Of a stretch of DNA of 45,864 bases, positions 23,326-33,688 are shown piece after piece. Numbering within the stretch: the stretch's first letter is position 1; each line of letters starts with the position of its first letter. Made by a program: the position numbers and the translations under genes. The notes beneath the pieces are model-generated. The model made no database searches, had not been told where the DNA came from, and worked only from the letters and a program-made list of their open reading frames with translations. This DNA comes from Bacteroidales bacterium (GTDB lineage: Bacteria > Bacteroidota > Bacteroidia > Bacteroidales > UBA932): the NCBI GenBank assembly GCA_016287875.1, contig JAEEXQ010000012.1, positions 1 through 45,864 on the forward strand, written 5' to 3'.

Positions 23326-25257
23326 TTATCTCAATCTTAAAAATACTTCTATTGCCTGATATTCTGCCATGCCCAGCTCATCATAGTGCTTTGCAGTGGC
23401 CTGGGTGCGGTCTTCCGCCCTCTGCCAGAACTCGCGGGGATCCTCGCCGGGGAAGGGAACGATGTCCTTCTGGGAGAGGTGGCGGTAGATGGCGTGACGC
23501 TTCTCGATGAGTTCGTCGGGGCTGAGGGGAACTGCCATATCCACGCGGGCGATCTCCCACTCCATCCAAGCGCCGCGATAGAGCCAGATGTGGCAGGAAT
23601 CTACCCACTTCGCACCTTCTTCCTTAAGCTGCTCGAAGGCCTCGAGGGCGGCCTCGGTGCAGACGCGGTGGGTTCCGTGAGGGTCGGCAAGGTCGCCGGC
23701 CATGTAGATTTGGTCCGGCTGGATCTTGTCCATAAGGGCCTTGATGATGTCCACGTCCGCCTGGCTGCAAGGGAGCTTGCGGATGCCGCCGCTCTCGTAG
23801 AAGGGCAGGTTGAGGAAGTGGATGTGGTCGTCCTTGACGCCGAAGGAATAGTCGGCTGCGCGGGCCTCGCTGCGGCGGATGGCGGCTTTGATGTCAAGGA
23901 GCTTGCGGGGTTCGGGCTCGCCGGGGACCTTGGAATCTACCAGGGCCTGCACCTCGGCGGTACGGTCGCCGTATCCCAGCTGGTAGGCGGCGTCGATATG
24001 CTGCATCACCACCGAATCGTGGACTGCGACGTTGCCGGAGGTCTGGTAGGCCACGTGCACGTCATGTCCCTGATGTACCAGGCGGATGAAGGTACCGCCC
24101 ATCGAGATCACATCGTCGTCCGGATGGGGAGAGAGGATGAGGACCTTCTTGGGGAAGGGGGCGGATGCCACCGGGCGGGTGCTGTCGTCGGCGTTGGGTT
24201 TTCCGCCGGGCCAGCCGGTGATGGTATGCTGGAGGTCGTTGAAGACCTGGATGTTCACCTGGTCATAGGGGCCGGCCACGTCCAGCAGCTCCTCGAGGGA
24301 GTGGGAGAGATAGTCGGCGTGGGTGAGCTTGAGGATGGGCTTGTGCACCTGCTCGCAGAGCCAGATGACTGCTTTGCGGCGGAACTTGGGGGTCCACTCG
24401 CAGGGGCCGATGAGCCAAGGAGCGGTGACCCTGGTAAGAAGGCTGCCGGAGACCTCGTCCACGAACATAGACACGTTGTCGTGGTGCTGGAAGTAGCTGG
24501 CGGGGCAGTCGGAACCGATCTCACCCTCGACTACGCGGGCGACGGCTTCTGCCTTGGTTTCGCCCCAGGCCATAAGGATGACCTGCTTGGCGCTCATCAT
24601 CGTGCTGATGCCTATCGTGATGGCTTCTTTGGGAGTTACGGAGATGTCGCCGTTGAAATAGCGCGTCTGGCGCTTGCGGCTGGGATAGCTGAGCAGGACC
24701 GTGCGGGTGCGGCTTGACTCCGATGTTCCGGCCTCGTTGAAACCGACCTGTCCCTGTTCGCCTATGCCCATCACGAGGAGGTCCAGATTGCGGGCTTCCT
24801 TGTCGAAATTGGCGCACCAGGCGGCAACTTCCTCGTGAGGAACGGTGCCATTGGGGATGTGGATGTTTTCAGGAAGGATGTCGATGTTGTTCAACAGGTC
24901 CTGATGAAGTCGGCGGTTGCGGCTCTGCATGTCTGTGGGCGACGAAGGATAGTACTCGTCGATGCTAAACACAGCAACGTTCTTAAAAGAAATGCGCCCT
25001 TCGCTATAATAGCGCGAGAGCACCTTGTAAAGAGATGCCGGAGAGGCACCAGTGGTAAGTCCCAACTTGAAAGTGCCCTCCGGGTTCTCTTTTTCGAATC
25101 TGTGTATAGCATCGACTACGATGTCGGCCACTTTACGGCTGCCCTCCGAGGAATCTGAATATACTTCTGTAAAAATCTTGTCGTATCCATGAAGGATGTC
25201 TTTGGGGAGATTTTCAGTAATCAGGCCTCCGTCTTCGGGTAATGTAAAATGTCTCAT
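23326..25257 (-). CDS. NagB-like domain fused to PIG-L deacetylase, deaminase site altered
   Basis: The 643-residue protein has an N-terminal NagB-like domain (about 20-275) and a C-terminal PIG-L (LmbE-like) deacetylase domain (about 370-600). Bacteroidales carry this fusion next to nagB. In the NagB block the sequence is GIGEQGQVGFNEA, where the partner gene has GIGEDGHIAFNEP, so Asp and His at catalytic positions are both Gln. The PIG-L domain keeps the zinc motif SPHPDDDVISMGG and HGTHR, so it may deacetylate an amino sugar. The first half may be a binding or regulatory domain. It lies between hppA and nagB with short gaps, suggesting one operon. Confidence 0.8.
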   Translation of the reverse strand: MRHFTLPEDGGLITENLPKDILHGYDKIFTEVYSDSSEGSRKVADIVVDAIHRFEKENPEGTFKLGLTTGASPASLYKVLSRYYSEGRISFKNVAVFSIDEYYPSSPTDMQSRNRRLHQDLLNNIDILPENIHIPNGTVPHEEVAAWCANFDKEARNLDLLVMGIGEQGQVGFNEAGTSESSRTRTVLLSYPSRKRQTRYFNGDISVTPKEAITIGISTMMSAKQVILMAWGETKAEAVARVVEGEIGSDCPASYFQHHDNVSMFVDEVSGSLLTRVTAPWLIGPCEWTPKFRRKAVIWLCEQVHKPILKLTHADYLSHSLEELLDVAGPYDQVNIQVFNDLQHTITGWPGGKPNADDSTRPVASAPFPKKVLILSPHPDDDVISMGGTFIRLVHQGHDVHVAYQTSGNVAVHDSVVMQHIDAAYQLGYGDRTAEVQALVDSKVPGEPEPRKLLDIKAAIRRSEARAADYSFGVKDDHIHFLNLPFYESGGIRKLPCSQADVDIIKALMDKIQPDQIYMAGDLADPHGTHRVCTEAALEAFEQLKEEGAKWVDSCHIWLYRGAWMEWEIARVDMAVPLSPDELIEKRHAIYRHLSQKDIVPFPGEDPREFWQRAEDRTQATAKHYDELGMAEYQAIEVFLRLR

Positions 25258-25274
25258 AGTCTGCTATATATGTT

Positions 25275-27479
25275 TTAAAGTAAGTGAAGTCCTACTGTAA
25301 GTCCGGCCATGACTATCGAGACCATGCTCATCAGTTTGATCAGGATGTTGAGCGAAGGCCCTGACGTGTCCTTGAAAGGATCTCCGACGGTATCGCCCAC
25401 GACGGTAGCGTGGTGGCTGTCGGAATTCTTTCCGCCGAAATGTCCCTCCTCGACAAACTTCTTGGCATTATCCCAGGCTCCACCGGAGTTGGACATGAAC
25501 ACGGCAAGCACGAAGCCTGCGCCAAGGCCGCCTATAAGCAGGCCAAGCACGCCGGCAACGCCGAGCACGACGCCGGTGACCACGGGGACCAGGATGGCGA
25601 TGAAAGCGGGCAGCAGCATCTCGTGCTGGGCTGCCTTGGTGGAAATCTCCACGCAGCGCTTGTAGTCCGGAGTTCCCTCGCCGGTAAGGATACCTTTGAT
25701 TTCGCGGAACTGGCGGCGCACTTCGACCACCATCTTGCCGGCGGCACGGCCGACGGCGTTCATGGTAAGGCCGCAGAAGAGGAAGGCCATCATAGCACCG
25801 ATGAACACGCCCGCAAGCACGGAAGGATTCATCAGGCTGACATTATAGTTGTTGAGGATATCCAGGATGCTGGCTCCGGCGGCATCGACCTTGCCGGCCA
25901 CGCCGTTCACGAGCTCGCCGGTACGGGCGAGGGCGATCTTGATTTCCTCGATATAGGATGCAAGCAGGGCGAGGGCGGTGAGGGCTGCGGAGCCGATGGC
26001 GAATCCCTTGCCGGTAGCGGCGGTGGTATTGCCGAGGGCGTCCAGCACGTCGGTGCGCTCGCGCACTTCCGGATCCAGCTCGCTCATCTGGGCATTGCCG
26101 CCTGCATTGTCGGCGATGGGGCCGTAGGCGTCGGTGGCAAGGGTGATACCCAGGGTGGAGAGCATACCCACGGCGGCGATGGCTACGCCGTACAGGCCCT
26201 TGGAGAGGTTGGCGGCGGTGAGCATCTCGGCCACGTTGAAGTTGATGGCGAAGAGGTAGGCCAGGATGATGGCGCAGGCTATGGCGATGACGGGGATGGC
26301 GGTAGATACCATACCGAGACCTACACCGTTGATGATGACGGTGGCGGGGCCGGTCTGCGAAGCCTCTGCCAGCTTCTGGGTGGGCTTATATGAATGGGAA
26401 GTGTAATATTCGGTAGCTTTGCCGATGATGACGCCGGCAAGCAGACCGGCGACCACGGAGCAGCTGAGCTGCCACCAGTTCTCGAAGCCGAGCAGATACA
26501 GGACTCCGAAGGTGGCCACGCCGCTGAGGGCGGCGGCAAGGTTGGTCCCCACGCTCATGCTCTTGAGCAGCTGGGCCATGCCGGCACCTTCCTTGGTGCG
26601 CACGGTGAAGATGCTGAGTACGGACAGGACCACGCCGATGGCGGCGATGAGCATAGGGGCGAGGATGGCGCGCATCTGCATATCATCCCCTGCTCCATAG
26701 AATGCGGATGCACCCAGGGCCATAGTGGAGAGGATGGAACCGCAGTAACTTTCATAAAGGTCTGCACCCATACCGGCCACGTCGCCCACGTTGTCGCCTA
26801 CGTTGTCGGCGATGGTGGCGGGGTTGCGGGGGTCATCCTCGGGAAGGTCGGTCTCGACCTTGCCTACGAGGTCGGCGCCCACGTCGGCGGCCTTGGTGTA
26901 GATACCTCCGCCCACGCGGGCGAAGAGGGCCTGGGTGGAAGCACCCATCCCGAAGGTGAGCATCGTGGTGGTGATGACGACCATCTTCTGGGCGGTGGTG
27001 GCATCAGCGACGAACGCATTGAGCACGATGAACCATATTGCAATGTCGAGGAGTCCGAGACCTACCACGGTCAGGCCCATAACGGCGCCGGAGCGGAAGG
27101 CGATCTTAAGACCGGAATTGAGGCTGCGGCGGGCGGCGTTGGCCGTGCGGCCGGAAGCATAGGTAGCGGTACGCATGCCGATGAAGCCGGCAAGTCCGGA
27201 GAAGAAACCTCCGGTAAGGAAGGCGAAGGGCACCCAAGGGTTCTGCACCCCGAAGCCATAGGCCAGGATGGCAAAGAAGATTGCCAGCACTATGAAGACT
27301 ATGATAACTACCTTATACTGTTGTCTGAGGTAAGCCATTGCTCCCTCGCGCACGAACTGTGCGATTTTTTTCATGGTTGGCGTACCCTCATCTTCCTTCT
27401 TCATCTGGGCATAGAAGATAGCCGCGAAGAGAAGTGCCACGATGGAGGCCGCCGGGACGGCATAGAATAGTGGGTTCAT
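25275..27479 (-). CDS. hppA: Membrane-bound K+-dependent pyrophosphatase (ion pump)
   Basis: The 734-residue integral membrane protein has about 16 hydrophobic segments and the conserved acidic motifs of the family, including [31 protein letters not shown] near 215-245. It hydrolyses pyrophosphate to pump Na+ or H+ across the inner membrane. The sequence [10 protein letters not shown] near 483-492 has Ala at the site that distinguishes K+-dependent from K+-independent (GNTTKA) enzymes. The choice of Na+ or H+ is not settled from sequence. A promoter box lies at 27505-27512, within the ribosomal operon terminator, so it has its own promoter. Confidence 0.93.
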   Translation of the reverse strand: MNPLFYAVPAASIVALLFAAIFYAQMKKEDEGTPTMKKIAQFVREGAMAYLRQQYKVVIIVFIVLAIFFAILAYGFGVQNPWVPFAFLTGGFFSGLAGFIGMRTATYASGRTANAARRSLNSGLKIAFRSGAVMGLTVVGLGLLDIAIWFIVLNAFVADATTAQKMVVITTTMLTFGMGASTQALFARVGGGIYTKAADVGADLVGKVETDLPEDDPRNPATIADNVGDNVGDVAGMGADLYESYCGSILSTMALGASAFYGAGDDMQMRAILAPMLIAAIGVVLSVLSIFTVRTKEGAGMAQLLKSMSVGTNLAAALSGVATFGVLYLLGFENWWQLSCSVVAGLLAGVIIGKATEYYTSHSYKPTQKLAEASQTGPATVIINGVGLGMVSTAIPVIAIACAIILAYLFAINFNVAEMLTAANLSKGLYGVAIAAVGMLSTLGITLATDAYGPIADNAGGNAQMSELDPEVRERTDVLDALGNTTAATGKGFAIGSAALTALALLASYIEEIKIALARTGELVNGVAGKVDAAGASILDILNNYNVSLMNPSVLAGVFIGAMMAFLFCGLTMNAVGRAAGKMVVEVRRQFREIKGILTGEGTPDYKRCVEISTKAAQHEMLLPAFIAILVPVVTGVVLGVAGVLGLLIGGLGAGFVLAVFMSNSGGAWDNAKKFVEEGHFGGKNSDSHHATVVGDTVGDPFKDTSGPSLNILIKLMSMVSIVMAGLTVGLHLL

Positions 27480-27504
27480 AAATATGGTTTTAACAATTAT
27501 TTTG

Positions 27505-27512
27505 CAAAGATA
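27505..27512 (-). promoter_or_regulatory. -7 box for hppA
   Basis: TATCTTTG on the minus strand matches TAnnTTTG and ends 25 bases before the ATG at 27479. It overlaps the T tract of the preceding terminator. Confidence 0.6.
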
Positions 27513-27548
27513 AAAAAAGAAGGGAGAAACCGAAATTTCTCCCTTCTA
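27511..27548 (-). terminator. Intrinsic terminator of the ribosomal operon
   Basis: On the minus strand AGAAGGGAGAAA pairs with TTTCTCCCTTCT around a short loop and is followed by a run of seven Ts, 13 bases after the rplQ stop. Confidence 0.85.
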
Positions 27549-27561
27549 TTTTGGTGCTGTC

Positions 27562-28068
27562 TTATTCAGCCTTGGCTTCTTCTGCCGGAGCCTCTGCTGC
27601 GGGTGCTTCCGCTGCGGGCGCCTCTGCAGGTGCGGCCTCTGCCTTCTTCGCGCGGCTGCGGCGGGTGGTCTTCTTCGCCTCCTTCTTGTCGCCTGCTGCG
27701 AGAGCGGCTTCGTTGAAGTCAACGAATTCGATCAGAGCCATTTCAGCTGCATCTCCCTGACGGAAACCGACGTGGAGGATACGGAGGTATCCACCCGGAC
27801 GGTCTGCGATCTTGGGGGCGATGGTACGGAAGAGTTCGCTCACGGCGTTCTTATCCTTGAGGTAGCTGAAGACGACACGACGGCTGTGGGTGTTGTCCTC
27901 CTTGCTCTTGGTGATAAGCGGTTCAAGATAGGGCTTGAGGGCCTTCGCCTTGGCCTCGGTGGTGATGATCCTCTTGTGGAGGATGAGCGAGGAAGCCATG
28001 TTGGCGAGCAGAGCCTTGCGGTGTCCGCTCTTGCGGCCGAGATGATTAACTGCTTTATTGTGTCTCAT
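27562..28068 (-). CDS. rplQ: Large ribosomal subunit protein bL17
   Basis: The first 125 residues are the conserved bL17 core ([34 protein letters not shown]). The protein is 168 residues long, about 40 more than in E. coli, because of an acidic Ala/Glu/Pro tail (repeats of APAAE) after a basic RRSRAKK patch. The tail is low complexity and probably disordered. It is the last gene of the ribosomal operon, 2 bp after rpoA. Confidence 0.97.
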   Translation of the reverse strand: MRHNKAVNHLGRKSGHRKALLANMASSLILHKRIITTEAKAKALKPYLEPLITKSKEDNTHSRRVVFSYLKDKNAVSELFRTIAPKIADRPGGYLRILHVGFRQGDAAEMALIEFVDFNEAALAAGDKKEAKKTTRRSRAKKAEAAPAEAPAAEAPAAEAPAEEAKAE

Positions 28069-28070
28069 CG

Positions 28071-29078
28071 TTAGATATTCTTTTTCTTAGGTTCAATATT
28101 GTACTTGGTAACATCCATTCCGAACGAAAGCTTCATCTTCTCCACCAGCAGGTCGATCTCGTTGAGGGACTTGCGGCCGAAGTTGCGGAACTTCATAAGC
28201 TCGGCGCGGCTGTAGGATACCAGGTCGGCGAAGGTGTCGATGTCGGCAGCCTTGAGGCAGTTGAACGCGCGGACGGAAAGTCCCATATCGGAAAGTTTGG
28301 TGAGAAGGACGTGCCTCATGCGGAGGCTCTCCTCGTCAAGTTCTTTGCTCTCGGTCTCAAGAGGGCTCTCGAGGGAGATCTTGTTGTCGTCGGTAAAGAG
28401 CTTGAAGTGGTAGATGAGGATGTTTGCTGCATCCTGAAGAGCAGCGCTCGGGCTGATGGAACCGTCGGTTTCAATCTCGAGGTTGAGCTTCTCGTAGTCA
28501 GTCTTCTGCTCCACGCGCCAGTTCTCCACGCTCCAGTTGACCTTGCGGATAGGAGTGTAGATAGCATCTACCGGAATGGTTCCGATAGGAGTGTTCTCGT
28601 CGCGGGATTCCTCTGCGGGAACGAAACCACGTCCACGGGTGATGAGGATGTTGATTTCGAGTTTGACGGAAGGCTCGAGAGAGCAGATATGCTGATCAGG
28701 ATTCAACACCGTGAAAGAAGACAATCCTTTGGAGATGTCCTCCGCTTTGAACTCCTGCTTGCCGCTGATGACGATTCTTGCCTCTTCGCTGTCTACGCCT
28801 TCGACCATCCTCTTGAAACGGACCTGCTTGAGGTTGAGGATGATGTCCTGCATACCTTCGATGACGCCGGGAATGTTTGCGAATTCCTGGTCGACACCGG
28901 TAATGCGTATCTGGCTGATGGCAAAACCTTCAAGCGATGCAAGGAGAATGCGACGAAGGGCGTTGCCTATGGTCTGGCCGTAACCAGGCTCAAGGGGGCG
29001 GAATTCGAAACGTCCGAGAGTCTCGGAACCTTCGAGCATGATAACCTTGTCAGGTTTCTGGAATGCTAAGATTGCCAT
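28071..29078 (-). CDS. rpoA: RNA polymerase alpha subunit
   Basis: The 335-residue protein has the assembly domain at about 1-230 ([20 protein letters not shown] near 33-52) and the C-terminal domain at about 255-325 ([21 protein letters not shown], then [12 protein letters not shown]), which contacts activators and upstream DNA. It lies between rpsD and rplQ as in other bacteria. Confidence 0.97.
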   Translation of the reverse strand: MAILAFQKPDKVIMLEGSETLGRFEFRPLEPGYGQTIGNALRRILLASLEGFAISQIRITGVDQEFANIPGVIEGMQDIILNLKQVRFKRMVEGVDSEEARIVISGKQEFKAEDISKGLSSFTVLNPDQHICSLEPSVKLEINILITRGRGFVPAEESRDENTPIGTIPVDAIYTPIRKVNWSVENWRVEQKTDYEKLNLEIETDGSISPSAALQDAANILIYHFKLFTDDNKISLESPLETESKELDEESLRMRHVLLTKLSDMGLSVRAFNCLKAADIDTFADLVSYSRAELMKFRNFGRKSLNEIDLLVEKMKLSFGMDVTKYNIEPKKKNI

Positions 29079-29097
29079 AATTATCAGGTGTTAAATT

Positions 29098-29700
29098 TTA
29101 CTTGGAGTACAGGTCGACGATGAGCTGCTCGTTGATGTTCTCGGGAATGTCGGCGCGCAGGGGCATGTTCAGGAACTTGCCGCTGAGGGTCTGGGCGTCG
29201 AACTCCAGCCATGAGTACTTGGCGGCAGATGCAACGCTGGCGGTGATGACCTCGAGGTTCTTGCTGCGCTCGCGCACTGCAACAACGTCGCCGGCTTTCA
29301 CCTGTGCCGAAGGAACATTGCAAACTTCGCCGTTGAGGGTGATGTGACGATGGCTTACGAGCTGGCGTGCGGCTGCCCTGCTGGGAGCGATGCCAAGACG
29401 GTAAACCACGTTGTCGAGACGGCTCTCGAGGAGGAGAACGAGGTTCTCACCCTTCTGGCCGGGCATACGGGAAGCCTTGTCGTAGGTGTTGTGGAACTGA
29501 CGCTCGAGAACACCGTACATATACTTCACTTTCTGTTTCTCCTTAAGCTGGGTTCCGTATTCCTTGCTCTTTTTGCGCTTGGCTGCGAGACCATGCTGTC
29601 CGGGAGGATAGTTTCTCTTTTCAAAATCTTTGTCTGCACCGAAGATAGGTTCGCCGAACTTACGGGCGATCTTGGTGGTAGGGCCTGTATATCTTGCCAT
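29098..29700 (-). CDS. rpsD: Small ribosomal subunit protein uS4
   Basis: The 200-residue protein starts [20 protein letters not shown], the non-zinc form found in Bacteroidetes, and carries an S4 RNA-binding domain at about 92-155 ([28 protein letters not shown]). It nucleates assembly of the 16S 5' domain. It is the gene before rpoA. Confidence 0.97.
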   Translation of the reverse strand: MARYTGPTTKIARKFGEPIFGADKDFEKRNYPPGQHGLAAKRKKSKEYGTQLKEKQKVKYMYGVLERQFHNTYDKASRMPGQKGENLVLLLESRLDNVVYRLGIAPSRAAARQLVSHRHITLNGEVCNVPSAQVKAGDVVAVRERSKNLEVITASVASAAKYSWLEFDAQTLSGKFLNMPLRADIPENINEQLIVDLYSK

Positions 29701-29719
29701 AGTTCTTAGTCTTTAAACG

Positions 29720-30106
29720 TTAAACTTTACGACGGCCTTTAGGACGGCATCCGTTATGAGGCATAGGGGTCACGTCGATGATCTCGGTAACCAGGATACC
29801 TGCGTTGTTGATGGTGCGGATGGCGGACTCACGGCCGGCGCCAGGACCCTTTACGAATACTTTGACTTTGCGAAGACCTGCGTCGTAAGCAGTCTTGGCA
29901 GCGTCTTCGGCGGCCATCTGAGCAGCATACGGAGTGTTCTTCTTGGAACCACGGAAACCGCACTTGCCGGCAGAGCCCCAGCTGATCACCTGCCCCTGGG
30001 CATTGGTCAGCGACACGATAACGTTGTTGAAAGTAGAGGAGATATGGGCCTGCCCATAAGCTTCCACTTTGACAACTCTCTTGGATGTTGTAGTTTTCTT
30101 TGCCAT
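29720..30106 (-). CDS. rpsK: Small ribosomal subunit protein uS11
   Basis: The 128-residue protein has the conserved core [19 protein letters not shown] (about 20-38), [19 protein letters not shown] (about 45-63) and C-terminal [16 protein letters not shown]. It lies on the platform of the 30S subunit. Gene spacing to rpsM is 13 bp. Confidence 0.97.
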   Translation of the reverse strand: MAKKTTTSKRVVKVEAYGQAHISSTFNNVIVSLTNAQGQVISWGSAGKCGFRGSKKNTPYAAQMAAEDAAKTAYDAGLRKVKVFVKGPGAGRESAIRTINNAGILVTEIIDVTPMPHNGCRPKGRRKV

Positions 30107-30119
30107 AACTTAACTGCTT

Positions 30120-30494
30120 TTACTTGGTTGCCTTCTTCTTGTTAGCAACAGTCTTCTTCTTACCCTTGCGGGTACGGGCATTGTTCTTGGTGCTCTGCCC
30201 GCGGACAGGAAGGCCGACACGGTGACGGATGCCACGGTAGCAACCGATATCCATAAGGCGCTTGATGTTCATCTGGACGGTGGAACGGAGTTCACCCTCG
30301 ATCTTCATCTCGCTGACCTCGGCACGGATTGCTGCAGTCTGGGCATCATCCCAGTCGCCAACCTTGATAGTAGGATCGATGCCGCACTTCTCCAGGATCT
30401 TGGAAGCAGTGCTGCGGCCGATTCCGTAGATGTAGGTAAGTCCTACATCACCTCTTTTGTTGTTTGGTAAATCAACACCGGCTATTCTTGCCAT
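30120..30494 (-). CDS. rpsM: Small ribosomal subunit protein uS13
   Basis: The 124-residue protein begins [20 protein letters not shown] and carries the H2TH-like domain and a C-terminal basic tail ([23 protein letters not shown]) that reaches the decoding site and contacts tRNA. It is placed between rpmJ and rpsK. Confidence 0.97.
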   Translation of the reverse strand: MARIAGVDLPNNKRGDVGLTYIYGIGRSTASKILEKCGIDPTIKVGDWDDAQTAAIRAEVSEMKIEGELRSTVQMNIKRLMDIGCYRGIRHRVGLPVRGQSTKNNARTRKGKKKTVANKKKATK

Positions 30495-30526
30495 ATTATA
30501 CTTTACTTAATTGTTAGACAATTGAA

Positions 30527-30643
30527 TTATCCCTGGCGCATCTTGAACTTGGGGTTCTTCTTGCAGATCACGTAAAGACGGCCTTTACGCTTGACGATCT
30601 TGCAATCTTCGCTGCGCTTCTTGATGGATGTTTTGACTTTCAT
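30527..30643 (-). CDS. rpmJ: Large ribosomal subunit protein bL36
   Basis: A 38-residue protein, [20 protein letters not shown] at its start, ends in [11 protein letters not shown]. Cys14 and Cys27 remain, but the Cys usually at position 11 is Ser and the His near position 32 is Phe, so the zinc ribbon is incomplete. It lies between infA and rpsM in the usual order. Confidence 0.93.
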   Translation of the reverse strand: MKVKTSIKKRSEDCKIVKRKGRLYVICKKNPKFKMRQG

Positions 30644-30655
30644 ATCGTTGTAATT

Positions 30656-30874
30656 TTATTTGTATCTGAAAGATATTCTGCCCTTGGTCAAATCGTAAGG
30701 TGAAATTTCAACGCGCACCTTGTCGCCCAGAAGAATGTGGATAAAGTTCATACGCATCTTCCCCGAAATGTTGCAGAGAAGCACGTGACCGTTCTCAAGC
30801 TCGACCTTGAACATCGCGTTCGGAAGGGTCTCTATGACCTTACCGTCTTGTTCTATTGCTACTTGTTTTGACAT
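30656..30874 (-). CDS. infA: Translation initiation factor IF-1
   Basis: The 72-residue protein is a complete S1/OB-fold IF-1 ([41 protein letters not shown], then [25 protein letters not shown]). It binds the A site of the 30S subunit with IF-2 and IF-3. It follows map by 15 bp. Confidence 0.97.
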   Translation of the reverse strand: MSKQVAIEQDGKVIETLPNAMFKVELENGHVLLCNISGKMRMNFIHILLGDKVRVEISPYDLTKGRISFRYK

Positions 30875-30889
30875 TGAAAAATATACTGG

Positions 30890-31669
30890 TTAAAATTTGA
30901 TCGTGGGATCTTTCTCGATAAAATCGAAGGTTGACAGCTGCTCTGCGCGCCCGCGACGGACAACAACCGTAAGTTCGTAATGTGCAGTATTGCTCCGGTC
31001 TGCGCTGTGAACGCCCCAGCCGTTGCGGTCCAGGTACACACTCCTGCCGCCGGCTATGACCATGGGCTCTATGCAAATAGTCATTCCTTCGACAAGTTTG
31101 GGACCGTGCCCGGGGCGCCCGAAATTGGGAACGCCGGGGGCTTCATGCATCCCCTTGCCGATTCCGTGTCCCTCGAGTTCGCGGACTACGGAATATCCGA
31201 ATGATTCGACGTACGATTGCACCGCGTGTCCGATATCGCCAACGCGATTGCCTGCTACGGCCGCCTCTATGCCCTTGTAGAGCGAAGCCTTCGTGACATC
31301 GAGCAGACGGCGGGTCTCCGCGCTTATCTCCCCTACCGGGAAGGTGTAGGCGGAATCTCCGCTGTAGCCCTTGTACAAAGTGGTGATGTCGGCGGTGACG
31401 ATGTCGCCCTCCTTAAGAGGTTTGTCGTCCGGAAATCCGTGTACGACGACATCGTTCACCGACATGCAACAAGCCGCAGGGAAACCCTCGAAGCCCAAGG
31501 AACTCGGAATTGCACCGTGGTCGCGGATGAAGGTCTCGGCGATGCGGTTAAGCTGGTTGGTGGTTACACCGGGAGCTACCGCCTTGCCGACTTCTGCCAG
31601 CGTACGGGACACGAGAATAGCATTCTCGCGCATCAATTCGATTTCCTCTTCTGTCTTGGGTCTGACCAT
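30890..31669 (-). CDS. map: Methionine aminopeptidase, type I
   Basis: The 259-residue enzyme removes N-terminal methionine from new proteins. Ligand blocks are visible: HGFPDD (His of the substrate site, about 79), TADITTLYKGYSGDSAYTF (two Asp, near 95-110), GHGIGKGMHEAPGVPNFG (His near 170), CIEPM (Glu near 203) and AHYELTVVV (Glu near 235). All five metal ligands are present. It sits between secY and infA, as usual in Bacteroidetes. Confidence 0.96.
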   Translation of the reverse strand: MVRPKTEEEIELMRENAILVSRTLAEVGKAVAPGVTTNQLNRIAETFIRDHGAIPSSLGFEGFPAACCMSVNDVVVHGFPDDKPLKEGDIVTADITTLYKGYSGDSAYTFPVGEISAETRRLLDVTKASLYKGIEAAVAGNRVGDIGHAVQSYVESFGYSVVRELEGHGIGKGMHEAPGVPNFGRPGHGPKLVEGMTICIEPMVIAGGRSVYLDRNGWGVHSADRSNTAHYELTVVVRRGRAEQLSTFDFIEKDPTIKF

Positions 31670-31692
31670 CTTGCTTCGTGATTTTCAAAGAA

Positions 31693-33030
31693 CTACATAC
31701 CTGAGCGCCCAGTCAGACGGCCGGTCTTCATCAGGCCATCGTAGTGGCGCATCAGAAGATAGCTTTCGATCTGCTGCAGGGTATCGAGAACGACACCGAC
31801 GAGAATCAGCAGCGAAGTACCGCCGTAGAAGCTCGCGAACTGGTCGTTGACGCCGAAGATCCTAGCGAATGCAGGCATGATGGATATGAAGGCCAGGAAG
31901 AAGGAGCCGGGAAGGGTAACGCGATCCAGGATGGCATCGAGATACTCGACGGTCTTCTTGCCGGGCTTCACACCCGGAATGAATCCTCCGTTACGCTTCA
32001 TATCCTCTGCCATCATATTGGGATTGACGGTGACGGCAGTATAGAAATATGTGAAGACGATCACGAGGAATGCGAACAGCAGGTTATACCAAAGACCGGT
32101 ATAGTTGCCGAGGGCCGCTGCTATTCCACGGGTGGAATCCCACCTCGAGAAGATGAGGGGGAAGAGCATCAGCGCCTGGGCGAAGATGATAGGCATAACA
32201 CCGGCAGCATTGATCTTGAGCGGGATGTACTGACGGACTCCGCCGTACTGGCGGTTGCCGACGACACGCTTGGCATACTGCACGGGCACGCGACGCACTG
32301 CCTGCACGAGGGCGATAGCTGCGATGATGATGAAGAACCAGACGAGGAACTCCACGATGAGAAGGAGGAGACCGCCGTTGGTGGTGGTCAGCTTCTCACC
32401 GATCTCGGCAGCCACTGCGAAAGGCAGACGGGCTACGATACCGATCATGATGATGAGAGAAATACCGTTACCGATACCGCGGTCGGTGATACGCTCGCCG
32501 AGCCACATCACGAACATCGAACCAGCCATCAGGATGATGGTGGAAACGAGGTTGAAGGTGAAGTTGCTCCATCCGAGTACGTTCACGGCCAAGAAGGCCT
32601 GACCGGGGATCTGGCTGTGGAGAGCGGCCATATAGGCAGGGCCCTGGATGCAGATGATCAGGATGGTGAGATACCTGGTCAGCTGGTTCATCTTCTTGCG
32701 TCCGCTTTCGCCTTCCATCTGGAGTTTGCGGAAGTAGGGGACGAAGACACCCAGGAGCTGGACAACGATGGATGCCGAGATGTAGGGCATCACACCGAGC
32801 GCAAAGATTGAAGCATTACCGAATGCACCGCCGGAGAACATGTTCAACAGGCCGACGAGACCCGAGGAAGCAGTGTCCTGCAGCTTGGCGAGCATAGTAG
32901 CGTCGATGCCGGGAAGCACGATGAAGCAACCGAGCCTGTACACCAGGATCAGAGCCAGGGTGTAACCGAGGCGCTTGCGCAGCTCTTCAATCTTGAAGAT
33001 GTTCTTGATTGTCTCGATAAACTTCTTCAT
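31693..33030 (-). CDS. secY: Protein translocase subunit SecY
   Basis: The 445-residue protein has ten membrane segments and forms the Sec channel with SecE and SecG. Conserved features include YRLGCFIVLPGID near 31-43, GVMPYISASIVVQLL near 77-91 and the cytoplasmic loops with QYAKRVVGNRQYGG (about 256) and GFIPGVKPGKKTVEYLD (about 361), which contact SecA and the ribosome. It is 2 bp after rplO. Confidence 0.97.
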   Translation of the reverse strand: MKKFIETIKNIFKIEELRKRLGYTLALILVYRLGCFIVLPGIDATMLAKLQDTASSGLVGLLNMFSGGAFGNASIFALGVMPYISASIVVQLLGVFVPYFRKLQMEGESGRKKMNQLTRYLTILIICIQGPAYMAALHSQIPGQAFLAVNVLGWSNFTFNLVSTIILMAGSMFVMWLGERITDRGIGNGISLIIMIGIVARLPFAVAAEIGEKLTTTNGGLLLLIVEFLVWFFIIIAAIALVQAVRRVPVQYAKRVVGNRQYGGVRQYIPLKINAAGVMPIIFAQALMLFPLIFSRWDSTRGIAAALGNYTGLWYNLLFAFLVIVFTYFYTAVTVNPNMMAEDMKRNGGFIPGVKPGKKTVEYLDAILDRVTLPGSFFLAFISIMPAFARIFGVNDQFASFYGGTSLLILVGVVLDTLQQIESYLLMRHYDGLMKTGRLTGRSGM

Positions 33031-33032
33031 TG

Positions 33033-33485
33033 TTATTCATTTACGACTGCCTTTCCACCGGCAGCTTCGATTTTGGCAATTGCGGATTTGCTGAAGGCAT
33101 CTGCCTTAACGGTGACGGCAACGCTGATCTCACCGTTTCCGAGGACCTTGAGAAGGTCGTTCTTTCCGGCGAGGCCGGCGGCCTTGAGGTCATCGACGGT
33201 GATTTCCTTAGCCTTGGAGGCCTCGGCAATCGCCTGGATGGTGGAAATGTTGACCGCAGTATATTCTACGCGGGTAGGATTGGTGAAGCCGAACTTAGGA
33301 AGACGGCGCTGGATAGGCATCTGACCGCCTTCGAAGCCGATCTTGTGCTCGTAACCGGCACGTGCCTGGGCACCCTTGGTACCGCGGGTGGCAGTGCCGC
33401 CCTTACCGGAACCCTGGCCACGACCCAATCTTTTCTTAGCGTTCTTTACAGAACCTTTTGCAGGTGTGAGATTTTCAAGTTTCAT
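33033..33485 (-). CDS. rplO: Large ribosomal subunit protein uL15
   Basis: The 150-residue protein has the Gly-rich N-terminal segment GRGQGSGKGGTATRGTKGAQARAGY and the globular C-terminal domain from about 60. It binds 23S rRNA early in assembly. A strong AGGAGGG lies at 33493-33499, 7 bases before the ATG, which is unusual in this phylum. Confidence 0.97.
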   Translation of the reverse strand: MKLENLTPAKGSVKNAKKRLGRGQGSGKGGTATRGTKGAQARAGYEHKIGFEGGQMPIQRRLPKFGFTNPTRVEYTAVNISTIQAIAEASKAKEITVDDLKAAGLAGKNDLLKVLGNGEISVAVTVKADAFSKSAIAKIEAAGGKAVVNE

Positions 33486-33492
33486 AATCTAT

Positions 33493-33499
33493 CCCTCCT
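33493..33499 (-). promoter_or_regulatory. Shine-Dalgarno sequence of rplO
   Basis: AGGAGGG on the minus strand ends 7 bases before the rplO ATG. Most genes in this window have no such site. Confidence 0.6.
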
Positions 33500-33682
33500 T
33501 TAGTCTATAACTTCATACTTGACGAGGTGTGCGACCTTCGCGAGCATACCGCGGGAAATAGGATTGTCCTCAACCTCTACGGTGTGGCCGATACGGCGGA
33601 TGCCGAGGCTGCGGAGATTCTCCTTCTGGCGCTTGGTCTCGCCATTGGTGCTGATCGTCTGGGTAATTTTAAGTTTTGCCAT
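33500..33682 (-). CDS. rpmD: Large ribosomal subunit protein uL30
   Basis: The 60-residue protein MAKLKITQTISTNGETKRQK has the usual single ferredoxin-like domain (NLRSLGIRRIGHTVEVEDNP). AGGAGGA at 33689-33695 precedes the ATG. It lies between rpsE and rplO. Confidence 0.95.
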   Translation of the reverse strand: MAKLKITQTISTNGETKRQKENLRSLGIRRIGHTVEVEDNPISRGMLAKVAHLVKYEVID

Positions 33683-33688
33683 GGTTCT

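Noticed and set aside
23386..24717. Plus-strand open frame (443 codons) opposite the NagB-like/PIG-L gene
   Set aside because: It is an antisense shadow rich in Val, Gly, Asp and Leu without recognisable motifs.
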